Shown here: piece after piece, positions 1 to 6,858 of the stretch
Numbering within the stretch: position 1 is the stretch's first letter
Layout of the letters: the number at the start of each line of letters is the position of its first letter
DNA from: JANYGM01 sp043764015
Lineage (GTDB): Bacteria; Bacteroidota; Bacteroidia; Cytophagales; Thermonemataceae
Assembly (NCBI GenBank): GCA_043764015.1
Contig: JAYUKY010000129.1
Location: 1-25,081 of the forward strand
Direction: 5' to 3'
Length of the DNA stretch: 25,081 nt
Notes under the pieces: model-generated
Told to the model about the DNA's origin: nothing
Seen by the model: the letters and a program-made list of their open reading frames with translations, nothing else
The model's database searches: none
Translations under genes and position numbers: made by a program

Positions 1-158
1 TAAAAAATAAGAAAATTTAGCACACTCAATAAATAAAATTATGAAAATTTTCCTAAGTTGTTATTTTTATGAAAATTCCAAGTCATCTTTTATATATTTC
101 CAACGGAACTTTTACAGCAACAACTTATTTACAATAACTTAATAACCAAGATATTATG

Positions 159-186
159 TTCGTACTTCGTCGCTCGTATCTCGTAC
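159..186. repeat. Heptad repeat downstream of rsfS
   Basis: Four consecutive 7-bp units of the form YTCGTAY/YTCGTCG lie 7 bp beyond the rsfS stop codon. The complementary strand reads as GTACGAR-like units, the same family as at 4104-4138, 12123-12171 and 15164-15191. The rest of 1-158 is AT-rich; I see no gene there, only a loose direct repeat of TTATGAAAATT near 39-49 and 66-76. Confidence 0.75.
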
Positions 187-193
187 TTTTTTC

Positions 194-586
194 TTAGTTA
201 TCAGAGGCAACTTGCGTGATTTTCGCATCTGCCCAAAGTTCTTCTAGTGCAAAAAAATCTCTTTTTGTCTTCTTAAAAACGTGTGCTATGACATTGACAT
301 AATCCAGCAAAATCCATTCACGGTTCTGCATTCCTTCTCTGTGCCAAGGCTTTTCATTACCCATTTCTACTACTTCTTTCTCTATTGAGTCTGCAATGGC
401 ATCTAGTTGTGTGTCAGAACCACCAGTACAAATTACAAAATAATCTGCCATAGCTTGTTTTACGTGGCGCATATCCATAATAACAATGTTTTGCGCTTTT
501 TTATCTTGCATTCCTTTTGCCACTACTTGGCTCAAAAGTTCTGCTGAAAGGCTTGTAGGCTCTTTTTCTTTTCTACTTTTTTTCAT
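194..586 (-). CDS. rsfS: Ribosomal silencing factor RsfS
   Basis: This 130-residue protein belongs to the RsfS/Iojap/YbeB family, which binds ribosomal protein uL14 and blocks joining of the 30S and 50S subunits when nutrients are short. The family signature is complete: MADYFVICTGGSDTQ near residues 46-60, then PWHREG, WILLDYVNVIAHVF and, near the C-terminus, RDFFALEELWADA. Length is typical. It starts at ATG 586 with a short Lys-rich lead. It is divergent from birA, an arrangement I recall from other Bacteroidota, where ftsH often follows rsfS; the window ends too soon to see that. A heptad repeat begins 12 bp upstream of the start and another lies just after the stop. Confidence 0.96.
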   Translation of the reverse strand: MKKSRKEKEPTSLSAELLSQVVAKGMQDKKAQNIVIMDMRHVKQAMADYFVICTGGSDTQLDAIADSIEKEVVEMGNEKPWHREGMQNREWILLDYVNVIAHVFKKTKRDFFALEELWADAKITQVASDN

Positions 587-598
587 TTGAATTGATTT

Positions 599-790
599 AA
601 TTGTGAATTGTAAATTGTGAATTGTGAATTAAATACAAAAAACAATCTAACTTTTTCAAAATTTACTTTTTTATTTTTTTTGATATTTTTTTATTATTTT
701 TGAAAAATAATAATGAGTAATATTTACATAATTTGCTGATTAACAACTTTTTGTATTTAATTTACAATTTATAATTCACAATTCATAATT
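599..790. repeat. Inverted repeat made of AATTGTG heptads
   Basis: The left arm, 599-638, is four AATTGTR units followed by AATTAAATACAA. The right arm, 751-790, is its inverted copy: 35 of 40 positions match and all five differences are transitions. Four of those five would be G-U pairs in plus-strand RNA. The 112-bp spacer is very AT-rich and must hold the promoters of the divergent rsfS and birA genes, since the left arm starts 12 bp above rsfS and the right arm ends 34 bp before birA. Confidence 0.85.
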
Positions 791-824
791 ATTTTTCAAC
801 ACTAAAACACAAAAATACAAAAAA

Positions 825-1616
825 TTGTACAACTTTTCTACTTTATTTTTTGGTAAATCATTTATTTATTTACCAGAATGTCTTTCAACCAACGAATATG
901 CCTTGCAAATGCTATCAGATAAAAGTTCGGAAAAGGCTTTGTTTGATGGGACACTTATTATTACAGATAATCAAACTGCGGGAAAAGGGCAAGCAGGAAA
1001 CATTTGGCAAGCTAATCCAAACGAAAACATCACCCTTTCTCTTATACTAAAACCGCATTTTCTTGATGCAAATGAGCAATTTTGGCTAAATATGGTGGTT
1101 GCTTTGGGGATTTTTGATTTTGTTTCTTCTAAAATAAAAGACAATAATTTAGTCAAAATAAAATGGTCAAATGATATTTTTATTGATAATAAAAAAGTTG
1201 GCGGAATTTTGATACAAAATATTCTTTCAGGGAAAAATATCAATTGTTCTATTATTGGTATAGGTTTGAATATCAATCAATTAGATTTTAATATTTCTAC
1301 TGCCACCTCTCTGTTGCTTGCTAGCACAAACGCCAGCGTAGATGCTACTGCAACTACCTATAATGTGCGTATATGTGTAGAAGAGTTACTTACTTACTTA
1401 GAAAAACGTTATTTTCAGTTAAAAGAAAATAAAAAAGCCTTAATAAAATTTGAATATTTGCAAAATATGTACCATTATCAAGAGAAAGCTATGTTTGAAG
1501 ATGTTGAAGGCACTTTTGAAGGTGAAATTATTGGCGTTGATGAAATAGGTAAACTTTGTATCAAAAAAAATGATAAATTGCACTATTATCACTTTAAAGA
1601 AGTGAAATTTTTGTAA
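825..1616 (+). CDS. birA: Biotin--[acetyl-CoA-carboxylase] ligase
   Basis: This 263-residue enzyme makes biotinyl-AMP and transfers biotin to the carrier lysine of acetyl-CoA carboxylase. STNEYAL opens the catalytic domain near residue 22; the biotinyl-AMP loop is read as AGKGQAGNIWQANPNENITLS (51-71, a GRGRxGR-type loop), and KWSNDIFI with KKVGGILI follow. There is no N-terminal helix-turn-helix, so it is a monofunctional ligase rather than a BirA repressor. The start is TTG at 825: an in-frame stop lies at 786-788, no ATG occurs between, and the first internal Met is past the conserved STN motif. The smaller overlapping frames are shadows. Confidence 0.95.
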   Translation: MYNFSTLFFGKSFIYLPECLSTNEYALQMLSDKSSEKALFDGTLIITDNQTAGKGQAGNIWQANPNENITLSLILKPHFLDANEQFWLNMVVALGIFDFVSSKIKDNNLVKIKWSNDIFIDNKKVGGILIQNILSGKNINCSIIGIGLNINQLDFNISTATSLLLASTNASVDATATTYNVRICVEELLTYLEKRYFQLKENKKALIKFEYLQNMYHYQEKAMFEDVEGTFEGEIIGVDEIGKLCIKKNDKLHYYHFKEVKFL

Positions 1617-1636
1617 AAATCATAATGAAAAACGTA

Positions 1637-1805
1637 ATTGTTTAGGTTTGTAAATACGTAGCGCAGCGTTCTGCCTGCATATCCACGTAAAACAACACGA
1701 GAGTAAACAAAAGCATAATAATTAGGTTGGTGTAAATACATTGCGCTACGTGGATACGAACTACAGTAACTTATCTACAAATACATTATTTACAACCTAA
1801 ACAAT
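1637..1805. repeat. Structured inverted-repeat element with alternative pairings
   Basis: It fills most of the 252-bp gap between birA and the SpoIIE gene. Outer arms 1637-1656 (ATTGTTTAGGTTTGTAAATA) and 1787-1805 are complementary apart from one extra T. Inside, CGTAGCGCA (1657-1665) can pair with 1742-1750, and TATCCACGTA (1680-1689) with 1747-1756; the two partners overlap, so both cannot form fully at once. A GCAG-cgtt-CTGC mini-hairpin sits at 1663-1674, and a direct copy of the TAGGTT-TGTAAATAC word lies at 1722-1739. No coding frame was seen. It could be a small mobile repeat or a structured RNA. Confidence 0.6.
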
Positions 1806-1868
1806 AATAAAAATAGTATGTGGTAGCAAAATAAAATTAAACAACTTTTACATTTTTACTTACTTTAT

Positions 1869-4103
1869 ATGAATATTCGTAGTACGAAAACTTCTATTTT
1901 TACATTATTATTCCTTTTTTTTCTTACAAATATTTCTTCTATTGCAGTTGCTCAAAACACTAAAATAGTGCTAAATGAGTTTACAGAAGAGCTTTTGATA
2001 GGAAAACAAATAGAGATTTTAGAAGATAAAACCAACAGCATTACTTTTGATGAAGTAATTTCTGATAAATACTCCAAACAATTTGTTTTATCCCAAAAAG
2101 ATAAACCTAATTTAGGCATTTCCGCTTCTACTTTTTGGGTAAGATTTGAGATAGAAAACACCAAACCGCATATCAACGACTGGCATTTGGAGGTAAGTTA
2201 TCCCCTTTTTGATTACCTTACTTTGCACGCCTCACCAGACAAAAAAGACTGGCAAATTACAGAAACTGGCGACAGGATAGCTTTCAATAAAAGAACTCCA
2301 AAACACCGTTTTTTTGTGTTCCCGCTTGATTTTTCTGTAAATAAAAAACAATATTATTACCTCAAAATAGATACACAAGGCGCCGTACAAATTAACCTGA
2401 ATTTGTATAGAAATGATGCGCTTATCTCACAAAACCTTATCAATGATATTCTGTATGGGTTTTTCTTTGGCGCACTGTTGATAATGGCATTTTATAATTT
2501 GGTGATTTTCGTATTTTTAAAGGATAAAAATTATCTTTATTATGGCATTACTATTATTTTTTCTGCTGTTTTTCAAGCCTTTGTAACAGGTTTTGGTAAT
2601 AAATTTATCCTTCCAAACGACCCAAAATTGGCTAATATTATCATTCCGTATCTTTTTATGATACTTTTGGCTTCTGCGTTAGTATTTACGAATGCGTTTT
2701 TGAGAGTAAAACATTATGCATCAAGACTTTACATCACAAACTTAGCTTTTTTAGGGCTTGGTATGCTTATTCTGTTGGCAATACCTTTTTTAGGCTATAA
2801 CCGAGCTATGAGAATTGGCACGCTGTTGCTTCTTATTGATGTTATTTTGATGATTACCTCTGGTATTGTGTGCTATTTACGTGGCAATAAAGCAGCAAGG
2901 TATTTTGTTTTGGCGTGGGGATTATACCTATTTGGAGCGTTTACAGCAGGTTTACGTAATGCAGGCGTGGTAGATAACACATTCATTTTTGCACATTCCA
3001 TTGAAATAATGTCGGTTTTAGAAGTATTTTTATTGGCTTTGGCACTCGCAGACCGTTATAATATCTACAAAAAAGAAAAAGAAGCAGCACAAGCACACGC
3101 CCTAAACGTACAAACTGAGGCAAATGAAATGCTAGAAACTAGAGTTATTGAGCGTACACAGGAAATTGTGTCACAAAAAGAAGAATTAAATAGCATTAAC
3201 GAGGAATTAAATAGTATCAATGAAGAACTTTTGGTAACTGTTGAAGACCTCAACCGCCAGCGTGAACTGCTCCAAAAAGCCAACGAAAGCATCACCGCAA
3301 GTATTAATTACGCAAAACGCATCCAAGAAGCTATGCTTCCTTCACAGGATGCTATCAATCAAATAATTAAAGAGAATTTTGTTTTATTTAGTCCAAGAGA
3401 TATTGTAAGTGGTGATTTTTATTGGTTGAAGGAAATTAGAAATGATTATGAGCATAAAGTCGTGGTGGCTGCCGTAGATTGCACAGGTCACGGTGTTCCT
3501 GGTGCATTTATGAGTATGATTGGCAATGATTTACTTAATGAAATTGTGGGTTTGAAAAATGTTACAGCACCTAATAAAATCTTAGAGGAGCTAAATATGG
3601 GCGTGAGAAATGCCCTCAAACAAGATGAAACTCATAGCCGTGATGGTATGGATATTGCCATTTGTACACTTGACTACAAAAATGACACTCTTTATTATTC
3701 TGGCGCAAATAATCCTTTGTATTACGTCTTAAAACCTGAATATGAACAAGTTACGACAGAAAATAGTATTATTTCGGAACTTACCTCAAAACGTGTTTCA
3801 GAGGTAAAAGCAGACCGTAAAGCTATTGGCGGTTTGCAGATAAAATCTAGCAATTTTACCACAAATACGCTCAAACTTTCGCATATAAGTAGCATTTATT
3901 TGTGTTCTGATGGCTTTCAGGATTTATTTGGTGGCACAAACGACAAGAAATTTGGCGTTGGTTCACTCAAAGAATTATTATACAAAATCCATCATTTACC
4001 AATGACAGAACAGAAAAAAGGGCTTTCAGACATTTTCCACAACTGGTTGGGTGTGAAAAACAAACAAACTGATGATATTCTGATAGTTGGACTAAAACCA
4101 TAG
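1869..4103 (+). CDS. 7TMR-DISM sensor with SpoIIE-type PP2C phosphatase
   Basis: This 744-residue protein is an inner-membrane receptor with a serine phosphatase output. In order: signal peptide (1-29, ending AVAQ), periplasmic DISM-type beta domain (about 35-185), seven hydrophobic segments (about 195-397), a coiled coil (about 398-480) containing the tandem EELNSIN repeat, and a SpoIIE/PP2C domain (480-744). Metal-binding acidic motifs are present: SGDFYW, DCTGHGVPGAFMS, DGMDIA and CSDGFQDL. Such proteins usually dephosphorylate an anti-sigma-factor antagonist, but no anti-sigma partner is in the window, so the target is unknown. It is read alone, with its end facing phoH, and a heptad repeat starts directly at its stop codon. 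Confidence 0.93.
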   Translation: MNIRSTKTSIFTLLFLFFLTNISSIAVAQNTKIVLNEFTEELLIGKQIEILEDKTNSITFDEVISDKYSKQFVLSQKDKPNLGISASTFWVRFEIENTKPHINDWHLEVSYPLFDYLTLHASPDKKDWQITETGDRIAFNKRTPKHRFFVFPLDFSVNKKQYYYLKIDTQGAVQINLNLYRNDALISQNLINDILYGFFFGALLIMAFYNLVIFVFLKDKNYLYYGITIIFSAVFQAFVTGFGNKFILPNDPKLANIIIPYLFMILLASALVFTNAFLRVKHYASRLYITNLAFLGLGMLILLAIPFLGYNRAMRIGTLLLLIDVILMITSGIVCYLRGNKAARYFVLAWGLYLFGAFTAGLRNAGVVDNTFIFAHSIEIMSVLEVFLLALALADRYNIYKKEKEAAQAHALNVQTEANEMLETRVIERTQEIVSQKEELNSINEELNSINEELLVTVEDLNRQRELLQKANESITASINYAKRIQEAMLPSQDAINQIIKENFVLFSPRDIVSGDFYWLKEIRNDYEHKVVVAAVDCTGHGVPGAFMSMIGNDLLNEIVGLKNVTAPNKILEELNMGVRNALKQDETHSRDGMDIAICTLDYKNDTLYYSGANNPLYYVLKPEYEQVTTENSIISELTSKRVSEVKADRKAIGGLQIKSSNFTTNTLKLSHISSIYLCSDGFQDLFGGTNDKKFGVGSLKELLYKIHHLPMTEQKKGLSDIFHNWLGVKNKQTDDILIVGLKP

Positions 4104-4138
4104 TTTGAAGTACGAGGTTTGAGGTACGAAGTACGAAA
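4104..4138. repeat. Five heptads abutting the SpoIIE gene stop codon
   Basis: Five 7-bp units alternating TTTGARG and TACGARR follow the TAG stop at 4101-4103 without a single intervening base. This is the GTACGAR subfamily also seen, inverted, at 12123-12171. Confidence 0.8.
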
Positions 4139-4146
4139 TTTGCAAC

Positions 4147-4183
4147 AAAAAAGTCTTTCAATAACTTATTGGAAGACTTTTTT
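4147..4183. terminator. Bidirectional intrinsic terminator
   Basis: Two 18-base arms (4147-4164 and 4166-4183) pair with one mismatch around a single C. The core is GTCTTTCAATAA facing TTATTGGAAGAC, bounded by A6 and T6, so a U-tract follows the stem on either strand. It lies 44 bp after the SpoIIE-phosphatase gene and can also serve the convergent phoH. Confidence 0.85.
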
Positions 4184-4190
4184 CGTTTGT

Positions 4191-4320
4191 CGTTCCCCAC
4201 GTTCCACATGCGGTTATGGTTGTTAAACCCTTTCAGGGTTTTTTTAATACAGTTTTCTTTGTGGAAATCAACCCCAACGGGGTTGAACTATCATAACCCC
4301 ACGTGGAACGTGGGGAAACG
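4191..4320. repeat. Three-stem palindromic repeat element
   Basis: An outer pair of arms, 4195-4218 and 4292-4315, shares CCCCACGTTCCAC and GGTTATG with a few central mismatches. It encloses two further perfect hairpins: AAACCCT-ttc-AGGGTTT (4225-4241) and CAACCCC-aa-CGGGGTTG-type (4269-4285). The whole would fold as a cloverleaf-like branched structure. The GC-rich stems contrast sharply with the AT-rich surroundings. It resembles the REP/BIME style of dispersed palindromic repeats; no transposase is nearby. It sits between convergent genes. Confidence 0.75.
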
Positions 4321-4345
4321 GGCAAGCAACTCACAATTCAAAAAC

Positions 4346-5305
4346 TTATTTACTTTCTTCTTTGTCGTAGGCGTTGATAATAGACCTCACAAGGCGGTGG
4401 CGCACTACATCTTTTGCCTCCATAGTAACAAAACCAATTCCTTTGATGCCTTCCAGAATGCGCAAACTCTCCAAAAGTCCAGATTTTTGATTTTTTGGAA
4501 GGTCTATTTGTGAGTAATCACCCGTAATAATTGCCTTAGAATTGATGCCCATACGAGTCAAAAACATCTTCATTTGCATTGGGGTTGTGTTTTGGGCTTC
4601 ATCAAGCAAAATAAAAGCGTCATTGAGTGTACGCCCACGCATATAGGCAAGTGGCGCAATCTCAATAATACGGTTATCTTGATAAAATTTGAGCTTTTCC
4701 GCAGGAATCATATCATCAAGCGCATCATAAATAGGGCGCAAATAAGGATCAACTTTATCCTTCAAATCACCAGGCAAAAAACCCAAACTTTCCCCTGCTT
4801 CTACCGCAGGACGTGTAATAATGATTTTTTTGACTTGCTTGTTTTTCAAAGCACGTGCCGCAAGTGCCACCGCAATATAAGTTTTTCCCGTTCCTGCAGG
4901 TCCTAGCGCAAAAACTAAATCATTTTCATACGCAGAACGCACCAGTTGCGCCTGATTAGAAGTTTTAGGTTTTATGGCGTTGCCTCTCACGCCATAAAGC
5001 AAGGCTTCCTCTCTAATTTGCTCCACGCCAAGCTCTTTGCGCTGGGTTTCTGCATCTATATTGAGGAAATTATTGATATTTTCCTCCGTTACCTTGCCAA
5101 ACTTGTTATAATGTTCTATCAGAGATTGCAAAATCTCGTTAATAGCCATTATTTCAGTAGTTTGCCCTTGAATAAAAATCTCGTTTCCACGTGAGAAAAC
5201 CTTGCTGGCAGGGAATGCAGCCGCAATTTGTTTGATATTGTTGTTTTCTATGCCAAGAAAATCAACAAGAGAAATTTTGTCTAATGTAATTACTTTTTCT
5301 ATCAA
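4346..5305 (-). CDS. phoH: PhoH family ATPase
   Basis: This 319-residue cytoplasmic protein is a PhoH/YbeZ-type P-loop ATPase, a family linked to RNA handling and to the ribosome-maturation RNase YbeY. Walker A is GPAGTGKT at residues 135-142, Walker B is FILLDEAQ near 231-238 followed by NTTPMQMKMFLTRMG, and the sensor motif is ITGDYSQIDLP near 260-270. An N-terminal region of about 100 residues is as expected for the family. The start appears to be TTG at 5305: an in-frame stop lies shortly upstream, no ATG is available, and the next internal Met is well inside. A good promoter match lies 33-63 bp upstream. It is read alone. Confidence 0.95.
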   Translation of the reverse strand: MIEKVITLDKISLVDFLGIENNNIKQIAAAFPASKVFSRGNEIFIQGQTTEIMAINEILQSLIEHYNKFGKVTEENINNFLNIDAETQRKELGVEQIREEALLYGVRGNAIKPKTSNQAQLVRSAYENDLVFALGPAGTGKTYIAVALAARALKNKQVKKIIITRPAVEAGESLGFLPGDLKDKVDPYLRPIYDALDDMIPAEKLKFYQDNRIIEIAPLAYMRGRTLNDAFILLDEAQNTTPMQMKMFLTRMGINSKAIITGDYSQIDLPKNQKSGLLESLRILEGIKGIGFVTMEAKDVVRHRLVRSIINAYDKEESK

Positions 5306-5337
5306 TTTAATGGGGGTTTATAAGTGTTTGTGTTGGA

Positions 5338-5368
5338 CAAATTTATCTAAAAATAAGGAAATATCAAA
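5338..5368 (-). promoter_or_regulatory. Bacteroidota-type promoter of phoH
   Basis: On the minus strand TTTG (5368-5365) is followed after 19 bases by TAAATTTG (5345-5338). This fits the Bacteroidota housekeeping sigma consensus TTTG / TAnnTTTG. The -7 box ends 32 bp upstream of the phoH TTG start. Confidence 0.65.
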
Positions 5369-5490
5369 GTTTTTTTTACAATGATGTGGTAATACCATAA
5401 TTTTATAGTTTATTTGAGAGATAAATACAAATTTTGCTAAAATTGTTTCAATTAAAGCTACTTCTACCAAAATTATTTCTACCAAAACCA

Positions 5491-5940
5491 ATGCAAATAC
5501 ACATTATCAATGGTGCAAATCTTAATCTTTTGGGCAAACGTGAGCCAGATATTTATGGTAATGTTTCTTTTGAAGATTATTTTGAAACCTTAAAAACTAA
5601 GTTTGAAATCAATAATAAAAATTCAGAAAAAAATATACAACTCTTTTACTATCAATCAAATATAGAAGGAGAACTTATCAATTACCTCCACCAAATAGGT
5701 TTTTCTGCTGACGGAATTATCCTCAACGCAGGAGCTTATACACATACGTCTATTGCACTTGCTGACGCACTAGCAAGCATCACCACGCCTGCACTAGAAG
5801 TACATATTTCAAATATTTATGCAAGAGAAGAGTTTAGGCACAAAAGCTACCTCACGCCCAAATGTGTAGGAATTATTAGCGGTTTGGGGCTTTTTGGATA
5901 TGATTTGGCAATAGAATATTTTAAGTCAATTACGAATTAA
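5491..5940 (+). CDS. aroQ: Type II 3-dehydroquinate dehydratase
   Basis: This 149-residue enzyme converts 3-dehydroquinate to 3-dehydroshikimate in the shikimate pathway. Family motifs are complete: NGANLNLLGKREPDIYG (residues 7-23, with the lid Arg17 and catalytic Tyr22), QSNIEGELI (55-63), NAGAYTHTS (79-87) and EVHISNIYAREEFRHKS (103-119, catalytic His105). I chose ATG 5491; the frame is open back to a TTG at 5434, but the 19 extra residues are repetitive Leu/Lys/Pro and precede the usual N-terminus MQIHIINGANL. The last codons (Ile-Thr-Asn-stop) overlap the first two units of a heptad repeat. Confidence 0.95.
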   Translation: MQIHIINGANLNLLGKREPDIYGNVSFEDYFETLKTKFEINNKNSEKNIQLFYYQSNIEGELINYLHQIGFSADGIILNAGAYTHTSIALADALASITTPALEVHISNIYAREEFRHKSYLTPKCVGIISGLGLFGYDLAIEYFKSITN

Positions 5941-5962
5941 AAATTACGAATTACGAGTATAA
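5928..5962. repeat. Heptads overlapping the end of aroQ
   Basis: Five 7-bp units (AATTACG, AATTAAA, AATTACG, AATTACG, AGTATAA) start inside the aroQ coding sequence; the TAA stop falls in the second unit. The reverse complement resembles the CGTAATT units at 9932-9959 and 19103-19130. Confidence 0.75.
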
Positions 5963-5993
5963 AGTACATCTTTTTAGCCATTTTCTGTGAGAT

Positions 5994-6220
5994 TTAGATA
6001 ACGACATCACTAATTTGTATTCAAAACTTCGTAGCCACTTGATTTATCAAGTGGTGTTTTGGCACAAAACAAATGGGGTAGAACAACTACTACGGAATTT
6101 ATGAAAGAAAAACACTTTACAGGGCATTTTGTTCTCTACCATTTGTTTTGTCCCAAAACAGCGTTTTGATAAATCAAACGCCTACATAAAAATTTATAAA
6201 ATAACAATCTCGTTATCTAA
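5994..6220. repeat. Large inverted-repeat element with nested hairpins
   Basis: This element fills the middle of the 399-bp gap between aroQ and osmC. Outer arms TTAGATAACGA (5994-6004) and 6210-6220 are perfect inverted copies. Main arms 6031-6086 and 6129-6185 are inverted copies of each other with scattered changes, sharing TTGATTTATCAA and ACAAAACAAATGG. Each main arm also folds on itself: CCACTTGAT/ATCAAGTGG (6035-6054) and GCGTTTTGAT/ATCAAACGC (6161-6181). The two small stems have different bases but both stay paired. No protein frame was found. A MITE-like element or structured RNA are the alternatives. Confidence 0.7.
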
Positions 6221-6271
6221 TTGTGGTCTGACCAAATAATAAAAAGAGTATACAGTAGCAAAATATTTGCT

Positions 6272-6279
6272 TATCTTTG
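6272..6279 (+). promoter_or_regulatory. Probable -7 box of osmC
   Basis: TATCTTTG matches the Bacteroidota -7 consensus TAnnTTTG exactly, 60 bp before the osmC ATG. A convincing -33 TTTG at the right spacing is not visible. Confidence 0.4.
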
Positions 6280-6339
6280 CAAAAAAGAGATTTTTTTTAA
6301 ATTTTTAAGTACAACAAAATAAATTAACTAAATTAGATT

Positions 6340-6783
6340 ATGGCAACTAAAAGAAAAGCTACCGCCGTTTGGAATGGCACAGGATTAGAAGGAACTGGCG
6401 CACTTAATACGCCTAACAAATTTTTCAATCACACGCCCTACAGCTTTAAAACTCGTTTTCAAAACGAAAGTGGAGAACTAGGCACTAACCCAGAAGAGTT
6501 ACTTGCGGCAGCTCACGCAGGTTGTTTTGCAATGGCATTGAGTTTTGCTATTGTGCAGGCAGGTTTTGTGGCTGATGAATTGAGCGTTGAGGCAAATGTT
6601 ACTTTAGATGCCGTAGAAGGCGGTTTTGGTATCACCTCTATTGTGCTTGATTTGGTAGGAAAAGTAGCAGGAATGAATGAAGCGCAGTTTGTAGAACTTG
6701 CCAATGGTGCAAAAGTAGGTTGTCCTATTTCAAAAGCATTAATTTCTGTAAATATTACGCTTAATACAAAATTTGTAGCATAA
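6340..6783 (+). CDS. osmC: OsmC family peroxiredoxin
   Basis: This 147-residue cytoplasmic thiol peroxidase reduces organic hydroperoxides. The sequence follows OsmC rather than Ohr: HTPYSFKTRF (31-40, with the active-site Arg39), GTNPEELLAAAHAGCFAMALS (48-68, general-base Glu and peroxidatic Cys62) and VGCPISKAL (126-134, resolving Cys128). Length is that of the family. ATG 6340 gives MATKRKATAVWNG, the usual N-terminus. It is read alone, between the 5994-6220 element and a strong terminator shared with the convergent Smr gene. Confidence 0.95.
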   Translation: MATKRKATAVWNGTGLEGTGALNTPNKFFNHTPYSFKTRFQNESGELGTNPEELLAAAHAGCFAMALSFAIVQAGFVADELSVEANVTLDAVEGGFGITSIVLDLVGKVAGMNEAQFVELANGAKVGCPISKALISVNITLNTKFVA

Positions 6784-6815
6784 TTTTCCTAAAAAATAAG
6801 TATGTTTTGGAACAG

Positions 6816-6848
6816 AACTTCCCGAAAGTTGGAAACTTTCGGGAAGTT
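6816..6848. terminator. Perfect-stem bidirectional terminator
   Basis: AACTTCCCGAAAGTT (6816-6830) and its exact complement (6834-6848) form a 15-bp stem with a GGA loop between convergent osmC and the Smr gene. Short T-rich tracts follow on either side, but there is no long U-run directly at the stem. Confidence 0.85.
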
Positions 6849-6858
6849 TAGTAGATTT

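Noticed and set aside
4169..4513. Plus-strand 114-residue frame between the SpoIIE and phoH genes
   Set aside because: It translates the palindromic repeat and the reverse strand of phoH; no family resemblance.
5434..5490. TTG start and 19-residue extension of aroQ
   Set aside because: The extension is Leu/Lys/Pro-rich low-complexity sequence, while ATG 5491 gives the normal type II dehydroquinase N-terminus.
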